The notes under the pieces were generated by a model. That model was given only the letters and a program-made list of their open reading frames with translations, did not search any database and was not told the DNA's origin. Position numbers and translations under genes: made by a program. From the NCBI RefSeq assembly GCF_038443705.2, contig NZ_CP151767.2:1798001-1862000 (forward strand): a DNA stretch of 64,000 nucleotides, read 5' to 3'. Source of the stretch: Yoonia sp. SS1-5. GTDB lineage: Bacteria > Pseudomonadota > Alphaproteobacteria > Rhodobacterales > Rhodobacteraceae. Below are positions 54,351 through 63,331 of this stretch, one piece after another (position 1 is the stretch's first letter; every line of letters begins with the position of its first letter).

Positions 54351-55069
54351 TGCATGATCTGGTTGGTCTGATCCGGCAAGTCGTGCAAACTGAAATGCGC
54401 GGCCAGACCCAAAGTGCCTTTGGGATCGTCGAGGTTGTGCACCTGCCCGACGCAACCGGGCTGAACCAATATGCCTGTGACATCAAGTTACAGGGCACCG
54501 ACGCGATCTACGAAAAGGTCCCCCTGACCACCGCCTATCTGGGCCATGTCGCCCCGCCCATTGTCGGTGACGTCGTTGTACTGACATTTATCGGCGGCGA
54601 CCCCGACCAGCCGATCATCAGCGGACTGGTCTTTTCAGACGCGGTCAGCCCGCCCGAGATTGCCGCGGGTGAGGCCCTGCTGAAACTGCCTCATGACGGC
54701 GCCGATGATGCCCGGATCGACACCCGCCAGACGGCTGGCCAGAACGGATCGCGCAGTTGGAGCGTGACCCTTCCTTCTGGTCCGGTTCTGACGCTGACCG
54801 ACGGCACAATTTCGGCCACGTTGGACGACCGGACAATGACGTTGGACGGTGACGCAGGCGAGGCAACAATCCAGACGGGCGGCGGGCAGATCACCCTGAC
54901 CGACAGCGGCGATATCACCATCACCGGCGATGGCGCCCTGACGCTTGAAGCGGCCAGCGACATCACCCTCAAGGCTGGTGCCAATCTGGCGGTCGAGGCT
55001 GGCGCAAACGCAGAAATCAAATCCTCGGGCACGATGGACGTCAAAGGCGCCGTCATCAACCTGAACTGA
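54350..55069 (+). CDS. Tail spike/baseplate assembly protein V (gp5-like)
   Basis: 239 residues from the ATG at 54350 (TGATG overlap with the hub gene). The OB-fold domain (GIVEVVHLPDATGLNQYACDIKL, PPIVGDVVVLTFIGGDPDQPIISGLVF) precedes a C-terminal beta-helix of short repeats (GDITITGDGALTLEAASDITL). This is the trimeric needle typical of gpV/gp5/VgrG spikes. It forms the membrane-piercing tip together with the following PAAR protein. Confidence 0.87.
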   Translation: MHDLVGLIRQVVQTEMRGQTQSAFGIVEVVHLPDATGLNQYACDIKLQGTDAIYEKVPLTTAYLGHVAPPIVGDVVVLTFIGGDPDQPIISGLVFSDAVSPPEIAAGEALLKLPHDGADDARIDTRQTAGQNGSRSWSVTLPSGPVLTLTDGTISATLDDRTMTLDGDAGEATIQTGGGQITLTDSGDITITGDGALTLEAASDITLKAGANLAVEAGANAEIKSSGTMDVKGAVINLN

Positions 55070-55084
55070 CAAAGGACGAAACCC

Positions 55085-55477
55085 ATGGGCCAACCCGGCG
55101 CAAAACAAGGTGACCAGATCATCGCGACTGATACCCATATCGTGATGATCCCCTCACCCGGCGGACCGATCCCCACGCCATTGCCGCACCCTTTTGTGGG
55201 CATCATTGATGACGGGCTGTCGTCGGATGTGAATATCGGCGGCATGGCGGCCGCAACGCAAGGGTCCAAGGCCAGCAACACCCCCCCGCATATCCCGCAG
55301 GGCGGGCCGTTCCAGTCGCCCCCGTCCAACAAGGGCGAAATCATCATGGGCAGTGCCACGGTCATGATCAACGGAAAACCTGCGGCACGAACCGGTGACA
55401 GCGCAACCACCTGCAACGACCCCGCCGATCTTCCGGCCGGAACGGTCATGGCCGTCAGCACCGTGTTCATCGGGTAA
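55085..55477 (+). CDS. PAAR-domain spike tip protein
   Basis: 130 residues. PAAR-like motifs include HIVMIPSPGGPIPTPLPHPF, NIGGMAAATQGSKAS, ATVMINGKPAARTGD and the terminal cysteine element TTCNDP. It caps the gp5-like spike and sharpens it. PAAR caps are routine in T6SS and extracellular contractile injection systems and occur in some phages. Preceded by AAAGGACGAAACCC. Confidence 0.87.
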   Translation: MGQPGAKQGDQIIATDTHIVMIPSPGGPIPTPLPHPFVGIIDDGLSSDVNIGGMAAATQGSKASNTPPHIPQGGPFQSPPSNKGEIIMGSATVMINGKPAARTGDSATTCNDPADLPAGTVMAVSTVFIG

Positions 55478-55491
55478 GGAAGGACAAGACC

Positions 55492-55956
55492 ATGCTTCGT
55501 GCCGATCTGGCCCATCAAGAGCTTTCCGATATCCGGCTTGTCCCCGCCCGCAGGGCCGACAGCGTGCTGGTTGTTGACCGCCGTGCAACTGAAACCGGTT
55601 GGGACCTTGATACCGAAAAGGATCTGGATGCGGTGGGGCAGGCAGCCTGGCTGGCGCTTGCGATCCCGCGCGGAACGCTCAGCCAATTGGGCCATCCGCG
55701 GTTCGGCTCGCGGCTGCATTTGCTGATCGGGGAAAACCTGAATGAACAGACGATTGCCCGGGCCCGGGCCTATATCCGCGAAGCACTGCGCAATGATACC
55801 CGGTTTCGCCTGATTGATGTCGATATCCTGCGAAACCCCGCAGATCCCGGCGCGCTTGACGCGCAGATCGTGATTGACCCGGGCGGCGCGCTGACCTTTC
55901 CGCTGGCCGCCCTGATCGCAGGCGAGACCGATGCCGCAGGAGCGATTGCATCATGA
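55492..55956 (+). CDS. Baseplate wedge protein, gpW/gp25-like
   Basis: 154 residues. The gp25/lysozyme-like fold shows in DLDAVGQAAWLALAIPRGTLSQLGHPRFGSRLHLLIG and the helix NEQTIARARAYIREALRNDTRFRLIDVDI. Core wedge component joining sheath to baseplate. AAGGAAGGAC precedes the ATG. Overlaps the baseplate J gene by 4 bases. Confidence 0.85.
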   Translation: MLRADLAHQELSDIRLVPARRADSVLVVDRRATETGWDLDTEKDLDAVGQAAWLALAIPRGTLSQLGHPRFGSRLHLLIGENLNEQTIARARAYIREALRNDTRFRLIDVDILRNPADPGALDAQIVIDPGGALTFPLAALIAGETDAAGAIAS

Positions 55957-57512
55957 CCCCCGATTTCGCCCGCCGCAGTTATCAGGAAGTCGTCGAGCAT
56001 ATCCTCGGCAATCTGACGGCGCAGGGTATCCTGACAGACACCGCCCCCGGATCAGTGACCCGCACATTGGTCGAGGCAACTTCGCGCGAGTTCGCAGAAC
56101 TTTATGCCCGCATGAATGCGGTTTACGAGGCCGGTTTTCTGGATACCGCCACAGGCAGTTCGCTGGACCAGATCGTTGCATTGATCGGCCTGACCCGACT
56201 GGCGGGCGAAACCGATATTGTTGAAATCCGCCTGCAACGCGACAACCGCGTCTCGGCCCGTGTGATCATCCCCGCTGGCGCCCAGATCGTGGTCGAAAGA
56301 CAAGGGCGTGACCGGGTGACCTATGTGGTGCTGGACGGTGACGAATTGCGTGCGGGCGAGGACAGTATCGTCATCACCCTGCGCGCTCTTCCGGCCCCGG
56401 ACGCGCCGGATGCAGAACTTGACATCAACGCAGATGATGTGACCCTGAATGCGGCCACTTTCGTGGCCCCGATTGCAGGCATTGCCAGCCTTGCGCTGGA
56501 ACAACCCTCGGTCCGGCTGGGCACAAACGAGACGGATGAACAGCTGCGCGAACGGGCGCGGATGGCCATCGCCTCGGCCGGTGGTGGCACGGAAAAGGCT
56601 TTGGAACAGGCCCTGCTGGAAGTCGAAGGGGTCGAGGGCGTGCGCCTGCGCGACGCGGGCGATCCGATTGAAGGTGTCCCGCTGAAGCCGGGCGAGATTG
56701 AGGTCATCCTCGATGGCAAGCCGCAAATCCTCGAACAGAACCGCGACGCGATCAAGCAGGCGATTGCCCGCGCCAAGGGGCCGGGCATCGTGGCCCGCCT
56801 GGGCAGCACGCAAAGCGTGGCCCTTGGCGGACGTGTCGTGATCAAACCGGCCAGTCCGGTGCTGTCCGGCGAACAGGCACTGACCCTTGTGCGCGATGTC
56901 GAGGATTTGCTGACCGAAACCGTCAGCGCGCTTGAAATCGGTGCGGGCCTGCAATGGAATCGGTTACTGGCCAACCTGATGGGGGTCGAAAATCTGGGCG
57001 ACGTGCTGGTCAACCAGTCTGAATTTGTGCTGACCAGCCTCGGCACCCCGCAAGCGCAGCCCCTTGCCGATATCACCATCAAGGAAACCGAACGCCTGAT
57101 CCCCGGCACTGACGGCGAGGCGCTTGTTGTCGTGCTTGAGGATCGGCCCGGTCTGGTCGTTTCGGTCCAGTTGGATGCTCAGATCGTGGAACCAACCGGC
57201 CCGCTTGTCGATCAGCTGACCGCTGAATTGACCCAAGGTTTGATCAATTATCTCGAGACATTGGATACTAGCAAACCGGGCGTACAGCTATCGCATGTCG
57301 CACTTGTCGATCTGTTGACCGGTCCGGACGGTGTCACCGTGCTGAAAGGCGAGGTCACGGCGGCCAATCTGACAATATCTGTTCTGGAAACGGATGAGGG
57401 ATCACTGAAAACCCTCACATCCACTGGCACCATCCTTCTGGATTTGCCGCAGAACGGGATCCTGCGCTCTGACGACCCTGCCGCCACCGTCACATGGCAG
57501 GAGCCAAGCTGA
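55953..57512 (+). CDS. Baseplate protein J
   Basis: 519 residues with the gpJ/gp6-like architecture: N-terminal FARRSYQEVVEHILGNLTAQGILTDTAPGSVTRTLVEA, TGSSLDQIVALIGLTR, the GGTEKALEQALLEVEGVEGVRLRD segment and the beta-rich C-terminal half. Forms the baseplate ring with gp25 and gpI-like proteins. Confidence 0.88.
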   Translation: MTPDFARRSYQEVVEHILGNLTAQGILTDTAPGSVTRTLVEATSREFAELYARMNAVYEAGFLDTATGSSLDQIVALIGLTRLAGETDIVEIRLQRDNRVSARVIIPAGAQIVVERQGRDRVTYVVLDGDELRAGEDSIVITLRALPAPDAPDAELDINADDVTLNAATFVAPIAGIASLALEQPSVRLGTNETDEQLRERARMAIASAGGGTEKALEQALLEVEGVEGVRLRDAGDPIEGVPLKPGEIEVILDGKPQILEQNRDAIKQAIARAKGPGIVARLGSTQSVALGGRVVIKPASPVLSGEQALTLVRDVEDLLTETVSALEIGAGLQWNRLLANLMGVENLGDVLVNQSEFVLTSLGTPQAQPLADITIKETERLIPGTDGEALVVVLEDRPGLVVSVQLDAQIVEPTGPLVDQLTAELTQGLINYLETLDTSKPGVQLSHVALVDLLTGPDGVTVLKGEVTAANLTISVLETDEGSLKTLTSTGTILLDLPQNGILRSDDPAATVTWQEPS

Positions 57513-59968
57513 TGGCGCTGGATGCGGAAACCGTCATTGATCTGGCGCCTGCAGGCCAGTTTGGCCTGATCGACAGATACCTGCCCGATCCCTATCGGCG
57601 TGCGCTGAACAATGACGGCGATGCATTGGCCAGCCTGACACGCACCATGCGCGGGACCCTTCGCCGGGCGGGTGCGGAAATCGAGGCTGTCCAGCGTTCG
57701 CGCGCGTTGGCTTTTTTCAATGACCTGACCGATGGCCGCCTGCTTGGCGCATTGCACGATCAGGCCCCCTGGCCCGAAGACGACGTGCCCACATTCCGTG
57801 ATCGGCTGACCCGGGTTGCCGGGCTTGCCATGCGCGGTGCGGCGACATCCGACAGGCTGCTTAATCTGGCGGCCATCGCCTGCGGCGCCGCCCCCCTGAC
57901 ACGCACATCGGGCGCCAACCTGATCCTGCCGGAAACAGATTTCAGCTTTGTCATCACCCGGCAGGGACCCGACAATACAACCGAAACAACCAGTTTCATG
58001 GGCACCACCGGCGAGGCCCAGACCCGCCGCTATTTTGAAAAGGCGGCAAGCGGGCGTGTATTCCCGATTGATGTCTATGATGCCCCGATGCGCCTGCACC
58101 AGCAGGACATCACGCCATTGCCCGGCCCCGAATATCAATTTGTGATCGACAATCCGGCCAGCGAAAATCTCGGTGGGCTGGACGGCACCGATCCGATCCG
58201 CTGGCCTGATCCGATCTTTACGATCACTGCGGGCGCACAGCCCTTTGGCCCATTTGCTTTTGTGAATATCCATCAGGCCCAGGTGGTCATCGTCAATCGG
58301 CGCCTTGCCCCCGGCGCCACGCTAGAGGTCAGCATCCGGGACATGGCCTGGTCACATGCCGAGGCAGGCAGCACCACAATTGATGATTTCACCTGTTTTG
58401 GCACGAAAGAGGCGCTTTATGCGGGCTTTGCCTTGTCAGCCAATGACCACATCATCCCATCAGGCGGACCGGAGGCGGCCATCGGCCCGCTCATGTCCGT
58501 ACGCCGGGCCGAGAACCTGACCTTTACCGGGGCAGAGGCAGATGAGGCCCCCGATATGGGTGATTTTGCCGAAGCAAGCCCGCTGGCCCTGCCATCATTC
58601 CTAGGCGAAGGCCGCACGCAGTGGCGTCTTCTCTCCATTGCGCCAAACGCCCCCTCTGACGTCGAAATTCACAATGCCCAATTTGCTGCAGTGCCAAGTG
58701 ATGCCGATATCACCCTGTCTGCGCGCTGGTTCGGGCGCCGCCCTGGCGAATTCGCCGTCGATCTGCCGCCAAACGCGCTGGCACCGAACAGCGACGGGCC
58801 GCTGACCCACCGCGAGATTTGGCTGGATGCCATGATTGAGCGGTTCAAACTGGGTGGCACTGTCCGCATCGCCCGCGATCAACTGTTTTCACCCATGGCC
58901 GATTTCGTCGGCGCGCTTGAGCTTGATCTGGCCAGCGGCACAACACCTGCAGACATCTTTGAACTGGATAACGCCCTCGTCTTTGAAGACACGCTGGCCC
59001 CGCGCGATAGCGTCAGCATCCTGCCGACGATCAGTTTTGATGGCATATCGGCCCTTGTCCCTACTGACGAGATCGAGGTGATCGACGCGCAGATCAATAC
59101 CGATGTGCTGGTCAGTATCGGGCGGCCCGGCGACGCGATGACGCTGACAGAGGGGCTGCCGCCTGCATTCCGTTCAAACGTGGTGCCAACCGATAGTGTC
59201 AGTATCCTGCCCCGGCTGGAATTTGACGGCACCTCCGCCGCGATACCCGCTGATGAGGTCGATCTGGACCCCACGACCGTCGCCCCGGATGCCCTGATAA
59301 GCACGGTTCAACCAACGGATATTGTCACGGTGACGGTTGGTCTGCCCCCGATCCTCAGCTCTGGGGTGACGCCGACCGACAGCGTCAGCATTCTGCCCCG
59401 GCTGGAATTTGAGGCGACATCCAATGCCGGTCCGCAGGACGGTGTGGATATCGTCGATACAACCCTGCGGCCCGATGATCTGACAAGCGGCACCGCCCCG
59501 AGCGACGCCATTGAGCTGCGTGCCGGATTGCCGCCCGCACTAACGTCAGCTGTTGTGCCGACAGACAGCATCGTCGTTGATCCCGGTGCGGTCCCGCAGC
59601 GGGAACCGGTCGTCTTTCGTTTTGGATCAGCCGTTGTCCCCACCGATACTGTCGGGGTCGATCCCGGCGCGCGGCCCCAGCCCGCACAGCCGGTCAGGTT
59701 CGCCTTTCGGTCCAACCTGCGCACGGGCGATGAGGTCTCAATTGATCCGGGCCGCCGCCCGACGCCGATTGATCCGCGCATTCCCATTCCGGGTCCCGGC
59801 CCCATTTTCGACCCGGTCAGGCCGGTCGTTGATGTCCGGCCCGGACGCGGCGGGATCCTGCGCGGCGGCGGGAACGAGACCCCACAACAACCCATCCGTT
59901 TACGGCTGCAATCCGGCGTCACGCCAGACGATCAAATCCGGGTTCGCCGCCGGCGCAACCGCACATAA
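57512..59968 (+). CDS. Large gpI-like baseplate protein with C-terminal tandem repeats
   Basis: 818 residues from the ATG at 57512 (CAGGAG upstream, TGATG overlap with gpJ gene). The N-terminal about 130 residues (FGLIDRYLPDPYRRALNNDGDALASL, DRLTRVAGLAMRGAATSDRLLNL) occupy the gpI/tail-I place. From about residue 490 to the end it carries at least a dozen copies of a short P-T/S-D-x-V-x-V/L motif. Four of them (PTDSVSILP type) recur at exactly 186-bp intervals (59006, 59192, 59378, 59564); copies then become closer, about 27-28 residues. The tail is Pro/Arg-rich. Much longer than usual gpI (about 200 residues). Confidence 0.7.
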   Translation: MALDAETVIDLAPAGQFGLIDRYLPDPYRRALNNDGDALASLTRTMRGTLRRAGAEIEAVQRSRALAFFNDLTDGRLLGALHDQAPWPEDDVPTFRDRLTRVAGLAMRGAATSDRLLNLAAIACGAAPLTRTSGANLILPETDFSFVITRQGPDNTTETTSFMGTTGEAQTRRYFEKAASGRVFPIDVYDAPMRLHQQDITPLPGPEYQFVIDNPASENLGGLDGTDPIRWPDPIFTITAGAQPFGPFAFVNIHQAQVVIVNRRLAPGATLEVSIRDMAWSHAEAGSTTIDDFTCFGTKEALYAGFALSANDHIIPSGGPEAAIGPLMSVRRAENLTFTGAEADEAPDMGDFAEASPLALPSFLGEGRTQWRLLSIAPNAPSDVEIHNAQFAAVPSDADITLSARWFGRRPGEFAVDLPPNALAPNSDGPLTHREIWLDAMIERFKLGGTVRIARDQLFSPMADFVGALELDLASGTTPADIFELDNALVFEDTLAPRDSVSILPTISFDGISALVPTDEIEVIDAQINTDVLVSIGRPGDAMTLTEGLPPAFRSNVVPTDSVSILPRLEFDGTSAAIPADEVDLDPTTVAPDALISTVQPTDIVTVTVGLPPILSSGVTPTDSVSILPRLEFEATSNAGPQDGVDIVDTTLRPDDLTSGTAPSDAIELRAGLPPALTSAVVPTDSIVVDPGAVPQREPVVFRFGSAVVPTDTVGVDPGARPQPAQPVRFAFRSNLRTGDEVSIDPGRRPTPIDPRIPIPGPGPIFDPVRPVVDVRPGRGGILRGGGNETPQQPIRLRLQSGVTPDDQIRVRRRRNRT
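59006..59755 (+). repeat. Tandem coding repeats in the gpI-like gene
   Basis: Four units of 62 codons begin with the Asp codon at 59006, 59192, 59378 and 59564; shorter units follow at 59645 and 59729. Unit ends differ, so the array is old or under selection, not a recent slippage product. Confidence 0.7.
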
Positions 59969-59992
59969 CCATTACCACCAAAGGAGATTATC

Positions 59993-60457
59993 ATGACCAA
60001 CGAAAACATTCACCCACGCGGACATATGACCCTGATCCTGCGCAATGATGCGGGCAAGGTGATTGAAACCATCAAGCATCCGAACCGTGTTCTTGATGGC
60101 GGGCGCACATTGCTGCTGAACATGCTGCGCGGGAACAGTGCTGCCACAAGCTATGGGCTGATCCTGGGCGCTGAAGGGTTTGAGCCCGAGGCGGACCGCC
60201 CGCTGACGCAGGATACCGCAATTCCGGTCACAACACCGCGGCGCCCGACACTTCGGCTGGCCAATGGCGTTTTGTCCGTGTCGTTCAACGGCAATATCGA
60301 ACGTGAAGGCGTGATTATCGGCGGCGGCATGACGGTGACATCGACGGCCGGGTCAACTGAAACCGTTTCGCTTTACAACTTTGCCCCGACCCCACGCGGT
60401 ATCGAGATGGAGGCCAATCAATCCGTCTCCGTCAATTTCCGCCTGACGATGGAATAA
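59993..60457 (+). CDS. Small tail-cluster protein of unknown function
   Basis: 154 residues, start preceded by AAAGGAGATTATC. Beta-rich, with GHMTLILRNDAGKVIETIKHPNRVLDGGRTLLLNMLRG at the N-terminus and a C-terminal SVNFRLTME. The layout resembles small phage tail or fibre-associated proteins, but no family is recognised. Confidence 0.6.
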   Translation: MTNENIHPRGHMTLILRNDAGKVIETIKHPNRVLDGGRTLLLNMLRGNSAATSYGLILGAEGFEPEADRPLTQDTAIPVTTPRRPTLRLANGVLSVSFNGNIEREGVIIGGGMTVTSTAGSTETVSLYNFAPTPRGIEMEANQSVSVNFRLTME

Positions 60458-60491
60458 ACCGCCACGATCCCGACCCTGAAGGAGCGTTCAG

Positions 60492-62279
60492 ATGCCCGAA
60501 GATATCCCAGAACGGTTTGAAATCGGCGAGTTGCTGTCAAGCGCCGCGCTGAACCGACTGCAGGAGCTGATCCTGCAACGGCTCGCCGATCACGATCATA
60601 CCGGTGGCGACCTGGCTGAGCCGCTGGGAACGGACGGATATACCGATCTGTCGGTCACAGAGCCGAAACTGGCCGATGGTGCAATTTCGGCCCGTACCGT
60701 TGCACCGGGCGCTATCACGGCTGACGGTCTGGCGGATGGGGCTGTCATTCTGGGCAAGATCGCGGCTGATGCAGTGGGCCGTGATAACATCGTTGACGGC
60801 GCAGTGACCGAAGACAAACTATCCCCGGCCGTGCGCGCATTGCTGGGGCGGACCGGAAATGGTGCCTCGTCCGCGTCGCAGGTAATCTGGCGTGATCCCA
60901 TTTTTGTCTATCCGATAGATACCGGTATTTCGATCGTCGATGGTATCATTGATCCCACGGTCTGGACATGGTTCCCGCCGGTTGTCAGCCTTGATGAAAA
61001 TAACATCCCGATCAAATTCAACCCCAACCGGGACCCCGACCTGACGACGATACCTGTCGATTTTGACGATCAGCGCCCCGGACGGGCAGAGTTAGAGGTT
61101 TTCCTCAACGACGCCGTGACCGATACGGCCATCAGCGTCATCGGTGTCGGTGCCGCCGGGCTGCCAGCAGGCGTGATCAACACCGGGGGCGGCGCGCGCG
61201 GCGGCATTGCAGGGCAACCAACAGGTACGTTTGGCACTGGAACCATTGGCACTGGCGGATTTATCGGCGGTGGCGTCAGCGGTCACAATGTCGTCTTCGG
61301 CGGCGGAAACCGTGGTGCCTTGGCCGGTAATGTCGGTGCGGGCACGTTTGCGGCCGGGAATGTCGGCGCTGGCACCCCCGCGGCAGGCAATCTGGGCGCA
61401 GCGGGTCCGGCTGGCGGGGCTTTTGCAGGTGGCCCCGGCGCTGGTGCGCTCTTCCGCGAGGGGATCGCGCGCACAGAAGGCCGCAGCATCGGCACCGAAG
61501 GGGTCTTTTTCGGCGGTCAGGAGGGGCCCGGCATGGCCACCGGCGGTGGCTTTGCGATCAATGAGGCGGGGCAGACCGCAGCAAAGCGCATGCTGGCGAT
61601 TGCAACCGTCGACGCAGAAGGCCGGCCGGTCGAAGCCGATGATGACAATGCCATTGTTGTCAGTTCCGGTTTCGCGGGCAAAGAGACATTTGCAGGCGAC
61701 AATGGCGTTGCCGATTTTCGCGCGCTTGACGGATCAAGCGGTGCGGCCCTGGACGCCGCGGCACGCTCGGCCGGGAAAACCCTTTTCAATCTGGGGATCG
61801 ACAATGAATATCTCGGCGGGATTGACGGGACGGACAATGTACAGGCGCAGGTTGATCTGGCACTGGCCGGTGACAGACGGTTCTTTGATGATGATCAGCC
61901 GCTTTGGGGCGGGGTCAGTATCCTGCCTGATATCTTCAATCTGCCGGAATTGTTGGGGACGGGCTATTCGCTGTCAGGCGGGCGCAACGTCCTGTCTGTC
62001 ACGCGCGAATTTCAAACCGGCGAGGTTTTTGAAACATGGGTCCGGGTCCGGTTTGTGACCCCCTATCGCAACTCGGCCTATGCCGTGACGGTCACGCCCC
62101 GCGTCAACAGCCGGTACGAGATGATCACCGCCAATATCCGCGCAAAGGCCACGGCCTATGTCGATATCAGCTTTACCGGGTTGCGCCAGACACCGACTGC
62201 GGGCCTTCAGTTCGAACAGACCAGCAAGCTTAGCTTTGATCTGGCCGTCTTTGGCGAGTTGGGCGCGCCGACCCGATGA
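60492..62279 (+). CDS. Probable tail fibre/receptor-binding protein
   Basis: 595 residues, start preceded by AAGGAGCG. An N-terminal helical/attachment part (about 1-45) leads to imperfect repeats of the DGAI/V-x-x-x-K/T-I/V type (about 50-110: SVTEPKLADGAISART, DGAVILGKIAADAV, DGAVTEDKLS), common in phage fibre shafts. A Gly/Ala-rich repeat region (about 235-315, such as GNVGAGTFAAGNVGAGT) and a beta-rich C-terminal domain follow. A surface-contacting fibre is the likely role. Confidence 0.65.
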   Translation: MPEDIPERFEIGELLSSAALNRLQELILQRLADHDHTGGDLAEPLGTDGYTDLSVTEPKLADGAISARTVAPGAITADGLADGAVILGKIAADAVGRDNIVDGAVTEDKLSPAVRALLGRTGNGASSASQVIWRDPIFVYPIDTGISIVDGIIDPTVWTWFPPVVSLDENNIPIKFNPNRDPDLTTIPVDFDDQRPGRAELEVFLNDAVTDTAISVIGVGAAGLPAGVINTGGGARGGIAGQPTGTFGTGTIGTGGFIGGGVSGHNVVFGGGNRGALAGNVGAGTFAAGNVGAGTPAAGNLGAAGPAGGAFAGGPGAGALFREGIARTEGRSIGTEGVFFGGQEGPGMATGGGFAINEAGQTAAKRMLAIATVDAEGRPVEADDDNAIVVSSGFAGKETFAGDNGVADFRALDGSSGAALDAAARSAGKTLFNLGIDNEYLGGIDGTDNVQAQVDLALAGDRRFFDDDQPLWGGVSILPDIFNLPELLGTGYSLSGGRNVLSVTREFQTGEVFETWVRVRFVTPYRNSAYAVTVTPRVNSRYEMITANIRAKATAYVDISFTGLRQTPTAGLQFEQTSKLSFDLAVFGELGAPTR

Positions 62280-63331
62280 TTTCTGCATTGCCTCTGTTGC
62301 TGGCCGATCATCTGGCCGCCGAGGTGACCGGGGTCGCCCTGCCGACAGGCCTGTTTACCGATCCCTGTCGCGGTGCGGTTGGTGATGTGACCTTTGCGGC
62401 AGATGCGGACGAGGCTGCGGTTTTTGTGCAGCTTGGTGCGCTGGATCAGGATGCGGGGATTGGGGCGCGCGCAGATGGCGAAGAGATCCGGTTGCCCTTC
62501 ACCGCCGAGGTTGATCTGGCCCTTGCAGGCCCCGAAACGACGGTTGTTGATGGCGCGGACCGCGATCCGGCGGACACCCCCGTGGCTGGCGCTGATCTGA
62601 TGTTGTCGGTTGTCACAGGTCATTTGAACACCGCCCGGGATGCGGGGCGCAATGCGCCCTTGTCACGCGCGGAAACCCGGGCCGAAGGGCGCAAACTGGC
62701 TGCTGAATGGCGGTTTGGCCAGATCGTGTCGATCACGCCTGATCTGGTCGCTGATCGCGTGGTCTGGCGGCTGAAGACACAGTTCGAGGGCGTCCAGACC
62801 CTCAGCCCACTGCCCGCCGAGGGTGGCCACATTGCGCGGGCCGAGATTGCCGGACAATTGGGTGACAACGCCTTTGCCGCTACGATCCAGGGGTCCTCTA
62901 ACCAACTGCCTTTGGCGCTATTTGTTGAAATCGGCCCGGAAAATGCGGAACGGCTGGCTAGTTTCGGGCTGGCCCGTCTTGGTGATCTGATGCGCGTGCC
63001 ACGGCTGGAGATTGCCGGACTGGCCGCGGAAATCGCCCGCGACGACGATGATCTACGCGATGCACTGACCGTCCTGCACGCGGTGTTGATGCTGCGGCTG
63101 GATGCGGTTTTGGCGGGGGTCAACGCGGCGTTTTTGTTCGAGCGGCATGCGGCCCTGACGCTTGATACCGTATGGGATGGGCAGACCCTGACACTACCGG
63201 ATGACATGCGCACCGATCAGCAACTGCGATTTCAGGTTATGGCCGCACAACTGATGCGACTGGTCCGGCCAGAAGACCGGGCGCGTGTCACGCTGGGACA
63301 GCTGACGACACTGGATACAGAGGCCCGGTAA
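62276..63331 (+). CDS. Tail-cluster protein of unknown function
   Basis: 351 residues, overlapping the fibre gene by 4 bases (ATGA). Alpha/beta composition with TAEVDLALAGPETTVVDGADRD and a helical second half (LGDLMRVPRLEIAGLAAEIARDDDDLRDALTVLHAVLMLRLDAVLAG). No family recognised. Its place after the fibre suggests an assembly or baseplate-peripheral role. Confidence 0.6.
   Translation: MISALPLLLADHLAAEVTGVALPTGLFTDPCRGAVGDVTFAADADEAAVFVQLGALDQDAGIGARADGEEIRLPFTAEVDLALAGPETTVVDGADRDPADTPVAGADLMLSVVTGHLNTARDAGRNAPLSRAETRAEGRKLAAEWRFGQIVSITPDLVADRVVWRLKTQFEGVQTLSPLPAEGGHIARAEIAGQLGDNAFAATIQGSSNQLPLALFVEIGPENAERLASFGLARLGDLMRVPRLEIAGLAAEIARDDDDLRDALTVLHAVLMLRLDAVLAGVNAAFLFERHAALTLDTVWDGQTLTLPDDMRTDQQLRFQVMAAQLMRLVRPEDRARVTLGQLTTLDTEAR

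Noticed and set aside
57248..58273. 341-codon minus-strand frame across the gpJ/gpI-like genes
   Set aside because: Shadow of two well-supported overlapping plus-strand genes; no recognisable domain or ribosome site.
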